In this document: positions 61,301 to 64,000 of the stretch, one piece after another
Layout: every line of letters begins with the position of its first letter
Position numbering within the stretch: position 1 is the first letter of the stretch
Origin: Owenia fusiformis
Lineage: Eukaryota; Annelida; Polychaeta; Sabellida; Oweniidae
Length of the DNA: 64,000 bases
Direction of reading: 5' to 3'
NCBI GenBank assembly: GCA_903813345.2
Contig: CAIIXF020000005.1
Coordinates: forward strand, 7,689,375-7,753,374
Translations under genes and position numbers: made by a program
Notes under the pieces: generated by a model
The model's input: only the letters and a program-made list of their open reading frames with translations
Database searches by the model: none
What the model was told of the DNA's origin: nothing

Positions 61301-61946
61301 AATTTCTAAAACTGATATAGATGACATCGTGAGATATCACAGCCTCCTCTCAGTTGCCTTCTTTGCAAAGCAGAGATGATCTGAATTTCAGAATGTAAAG
61401 TTGAATGGACATGAGTTCATTTGCTTGCAGCATACTATTACATATGAGTAATATGCAATATGTTTGCAAGGTACCAATAGTACTCTAGCATATACTGGTC
61501 TGGTTTGATATATGGGAGTTCTAAATCTTGAGGTCATTTGAGCCATTCCATGCGCTTTCTTTGTAGAGTCTGGTGCCATCTTGAATCAAGCACAGCTTTT
61601 TGTATCAGTAAGGCTTAATCCTTATATGCTAGGGGATGCCGCAGCCTTCTTGATCTATGGTTAAACTCCAGAGGGCAAAGGGTTAAGTTAACCCCACCCC
61701 TGATGGATATTAACACTAAGCTTGCTTGCACATCATTATTTTTCAGTTTTACTTCAATATCTTCATTTTGCATATGTTTTAATTTTTTCTGCTGGCCGTT
61801 TACTTTAGGTCAGTTAGTCCAGCTGCTGCTCCATACAGGTTGTACCAGGTACCTCGAGTTCAAAGTAATTGAGGGAAGTTACGTCTATAAAAAGGGCGGA
61901 AAAATTCACAAAGTTCCTGCAGATGAAAAAGAGGCTATCACTACCA
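49378..61946 (+). CDS. GDI2: Rab GDP-dissociation inhibitor (GDI), 5' part, continues beyond the window
   Basis: Coding exons: 49378-49422, 50135-50242, 58158-58254, then 60519-60653 or 61809-61946. The ATG opens [15 protein letters not shown], the invariant GDI start with its Rossmann-like GTG turn. Next come [20 protein letters not shown] and [16 protein letters not shown], then [18 protein letters not shown], all GDI hallmarks. The fourth exon continues [18 protein letters not shown] or [18 protein letters not shown]. About 128 of roughly 445 residues are encoded before the right edge; no later exon was seen up to 64000. GDI extracts prenylated GDP-Rab from membranes and keeps it soluble in the cytosol. 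Intron 2 is 7.9 kb and full of transposon sequence. GDI1 and GDI2 cannot be told apart here; invertebrates usually have a single gene. Confidence 0.93.
54290..54420. repeat. G/T-rich low-complexity tract in GDI intron 2
   Basis: GGTTGGT, GGTGGATGG and GGGTAGG steps resemble the prelude of a dispersed repeat (TTTTCGGCCAAACCATTTGA follows). No coding content. Confidence 0.4.
55120..55770. mobile_element. palindrome-rich element(s) in GDI intron 2
   Basis: TTCAGGATATTGGGATTATCCC...GATATATTATAT...GGGATAATCCAAATATCCTGAA forms a large imperfect palindrome at about 55208-55320. CGGGCAGATATACTATATCTGCCCG at about 55602 is a second one. CACAATATCCTCCRCATATTGG occurs both at about 55149 and 55728, bracketing the region. 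Confidence 0.6.
56100..56347. mobile_element. MITE copy 2 of the 9 bp-TSD family
   Basis: Same ends as copy 1 (CATCCTCCGATCACAGGGCT and CTTAGGAGGATG), 248 bp. The 9 bp ATAATTGTT is duplicated at 56091-56099 and 56348-56356. It keeps a longer interior than copy 1 and lies in GDI intron 2. Confidence 0.9.
56675..57245. repeat. tandem repeat of about 162 bp unit, 3.5 copies
   Basis: Units start at GGCCATTTTGGATTTT (56676), AGCCATTTTGGA (56839 and 57001) and TGACCATTCTGGA (57162). Each contains CTTGTCTACGCATTTTCAGG, then TTCAAATTTTCAGGGATGAT and GGCATTCTGGGTAAATGTCA. Confidence 0.9.
57965..58098. mobile_element. MITE copy 3 of the 9 bp-TSD family, opposite orientation
   Basis: 134 bp. The left end CATCCTCCTTAGCAGG is the inverted right end of the other copies. 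The 9 bp CACTTTATT is duplicated at 57956-57964 and 58099-58107. It ends about 60 bp before GDI exon 3 (58158). Confidence 0.9.
59152..59720. repeat. diverged relative of the 46966-47920 element in GDI intron 3
   Basis: TTATCCCACCAAACGTAGTT, then GAGGGATATAGAGAAGCC and CGTCTGTCCAGACAATAA resemble the left part of the 46966 element. AAAATGGCGGCCATTT follows at about 59300. No clear right end. Confidence 0.55.
60519..60653 (+). CDS. GDI2: GDI alternative exon 4a
   Basis: 135 nt, acceptor ...ATGCTAG and donor GTAAGC, phase 1 in and phase 1 out. It encodes [38 protein letters not shown] and EAEALGS. This copy keeps the family VTRY and has one residue fewer in the turn before KIYKVP than 4b. Confidence 0.9.
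61185..61290. mobile_element. about 106 bp MITE between the two GDI exon 4 copies
   Basis: TGCTAAAGCTAAGTTCAC is mirrored by GTGAAATTAGCTTTAGGA at the right end. Inner palindromes GCAAAGCTGCTTTGC and GGCGCTTT...AAAGCGCC give it strong hairpin potential. Confidence 0.65.
61809..61946 (+). CDS. GDI2: GDI alternative exon 4b (duplicate of 4a)
   Basis: 138 nt, acceptor ...ACTTTAG and donor GTATGC, phase 1 in and phase 1 out, 1,155 bp after 4a. It encodes [39 protein letters not shown] and EKEAITT. It is open throughout, with all conserved GDI positions kept. Because both copies are multiples of three with the same phase, either choice keeps the frame. Confidence 0.88.
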
Positions 61947-62260
61947 GTATGCAAACAGTTTGTTAACATATTTACAAAACTTTTGTTTTTTTCTTGAATA
62001 TGCATTGAATGTTATCATATTAAATTTCTTCAGATGAAAGAAGTTATTGGTTTCCTCAAAAATTCACATTGGCATTTTGATAAAATCTGGGAATAATTTA
62101 TTTAAGATCAGTGGTACCTATTTGGAAACCAAATCAGTCTTTCTTAGTAACAAAATGGATATGCATACAGAAGAAGAAAATAGAATTGAAAAAAATTAAG
62201 TTCATCATTCCACCAATAAGGGAGATTCGTGCTTCAATACTTAAATGTCTTTGAAAATAA

Positions 62261-62346
62261 TATACAGGGTGTCTAAAAAGTTATCTTCACACTTTACACA
62301 GACTTTGTATTATAATTGTGAAGAAACTTGATGGACACCCTGTATA
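62261..62346. mobile_element. 86 bp mariner-type MITE
   Basis: TATACAGGGTGTCTAAAAAG is mirrored by the right end GACACCCTGTATA, with inverted similarity reaching inward through CTTCACA. The CAGGGTGTC end and TA borders are typical of mariner-derived MITEs. Confidence 0.8.
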
Positions 62347-63269
62347 TCCATCAGTTCCAATAAATGGGCGATACATTCCTCATTTTAACCACCAGGAATT
62401 TCACAGCCAAATGTAATATTTCCAAGATGCTCAATGTTTCTGACCTGGATATCCTGCGTTCAAATATTATTAATAAAAAGTGACCTTCATAGAATTTTTG
62501 ACCATGCTCTTGAGAATGACCACTCATTATACTTAAAATGCACAGTTTTCTCTTATGATTCGATCACTGCAAGCACTAGCTAATACACAGTCCTGTTATT
62601 TGATCAAAATTAGCGGAAGGGACCCTTGCAGTTGCAGCCATATCCTGGCTTGTTCAAACAATTTTATTCATGAAATAGTACAATATTTTCAAAACTTCAC
62701 ATGGGCCCTTTAATACATAGGCAAAGTATTGAAATACAAACTGACTCTGTGTCTGTGGTTTTGAAAATGGGGAAAACTGAACTTACTTTTTCTTCTGGAT
62801 GTGCATTCCAAATTGTTGAAGTCTTTTTAAAAAAAATTGGGTTTTAAGTTTTTCAAAGTGCTTTAAAAATGGATCTGCCCTTTTGTTGCAAATCAGGCTG
62901 ATATTTGAACCTGTGTTTTATGGAACATTGTCCTCATCCAATACGTTGTCCATTTAGTAATACACCTACATTTTCTTGTTTCAGTTGTATATCCATATTT
63001 TCATTGTCACGACCATTATCATTTTACTTTTCATTTGCACTTGCTGTTAAGACCCTGCATGAAAGGCACACATTAATATTGGCATGAGCTCCCAAAAACC
63101 AAATGATATTTAGTCTTTTTACCCTTCATATACGCAGCTACTGATAATTTACTGGGTGGGTGTGGTTGTATGACTGGGGTGGTGACAGGGATTGTTTTTG
63201 AATTTAAATTACCTATATCTTGCATAATTTCGAGCTTTTTGTTGATATTTTGGCACATTTTCTTTGTCT

Positions 63270-63545
63270 CAAAGGCAGCAATTTAGAAAATGGTGGCCTT
63301 TGTATATGTTTCATTTTACATTTTTATTACTATAACTCCAAAAGTAAAAATTGACTTTAATGATATTTTATTTGCAAGATCTTGGAAGCATGAGAAGCAT
63401 ATCAGTTTGCTCAATATTTTTTTGCTCAATAATTCTGCCATTTTATATGATTCATTTTATACATTTCTTTGTTATATCTCGAAAAAGAAATGGAATGATT
63501 TTGTTAATATTTACATACAAATACATTTAATTTGAAGATGTTCCT
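63270..63545. repeat. degenerate copy of the CTATAACTC/GGCGGCC-type repeat family
   Basis: AAAATGGTGGCCTTTGTA, then ACTATAACTCCAAAAGTA, and later TATATCTCGAAAAAGAAATG with GATTTTGTTAATATTT, resemble the tandem units at 47100-47760. Strongly diverged. Confidence 0.5.
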
Positions 63546-64000
63546 AGTTTTAGATATTTGTATGAAGTAATACTTTAATATGCATTAAGGTTTTTTTTCT
63601 CAAGAAGTATTTGCTCATCTTCATGAGAACTTCTATTTAATTATTACATATAATATTCCTATATAAAGGTAAGATGCAATGTTGACATACCATACACATC
63701 TTGTATATATCATTATCACATTTTGGATGAATAGAAAAAACCCAGGTGACTAAGAACTGAATAATTTTGATCCATGTGCAGTCAAAACATTGATTCATAG
63801 GTCCCTAGCAAATAATTATGAGCAGATCATTCTTGAGGGAACAAGCCTTAATTTGTTCATAAAGAATTTATTTACTTCTTAAAATCTGTGAAAAAATATT
63901 GGAGCTCCAAACACTCTTTAAGATACCATGGATTTCAAATTTGACATGAAAAATCATTTAGAAGCAAGATATGAGTAATTTAAATTAAAAAATAACCGTA

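Larger units (their letters stand above)
61947..64000. other. GDI intron 4, to the window edge
   Basis: The expected next GDI exon (the NLMGMFEKRR-type segment) was looked for and not seen, so this intron exceeds 2 kb. It holds a mariner MITE and a repeat relative listed separately. Confidence 0.5.

Noticed and set aside
1-64000. CRISPR arrays, operons, prophage or other prokaryotic systems
   Set aside because: Intron-containing genes of animal families show eukaryotic nuclear DNA; the tandem repeats have no regular unique spacers.

Overview
This window is nuclear DNA from an animal, most likely a marine invertebrate (an ambulacrarian or a lophotrochozoan; I cannot place it more finely). The genes have many small exons joined by GT-AG introns, use the standard code and sit in AT-rich, repeat-dense sequence. 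Exons were assigned by reading splice junctions and phases by eye and from remembered family hallmarks; nothing was searched.

Five protein genes can be supported. (1) 2.1-6.7 kb, plus: a seven-exon DHHC palmitoyltransferase very like ZDHHC16. (2) 12.6-20.6 kb, plus: a type-B carboxylesterase/cholinesterase-fold gene with its whole catalytic triad. One exon is split by a 2.9 kb transposon at a TTAA site, and the last exon has a frameshift. (3) 22.9-28.9 kb, minus: a Shisa-family single-pass membrane protein whose first exon was not located. (4) 41.7-42.8 kb, minus: a single-exon bZIP factor of the NFIL3/E4BP4 type. (5) 49.4 kb to beyond the right edge, plus: Rab GDP-dissociation inhibitor (GDI). 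Its fourth coding exon is present as two diverged copies with identical phases, which predicts mutually exclusive alternative splicing.

Between and inside the genes are transposon remains. They include TTAA-flanked elements, a near-perfect 189 bp-arm palindrome, several foldback elements, a MITE family with three copies that each have a perfect 9 bp target duplication, a degenerate Tc1-type transposon, tandem minisatellites with 26, 31 and 52 bp units, and repeats rich in GGCCATTTTG-type motifs.

The five genes are unrelated in function and show no operon-like logic. The best leads are the duplicated GDI exon and the TTAA element inside the esterase exon, which itself carries a satellite-like array with a dimeric higher-order period of about 880 bp.
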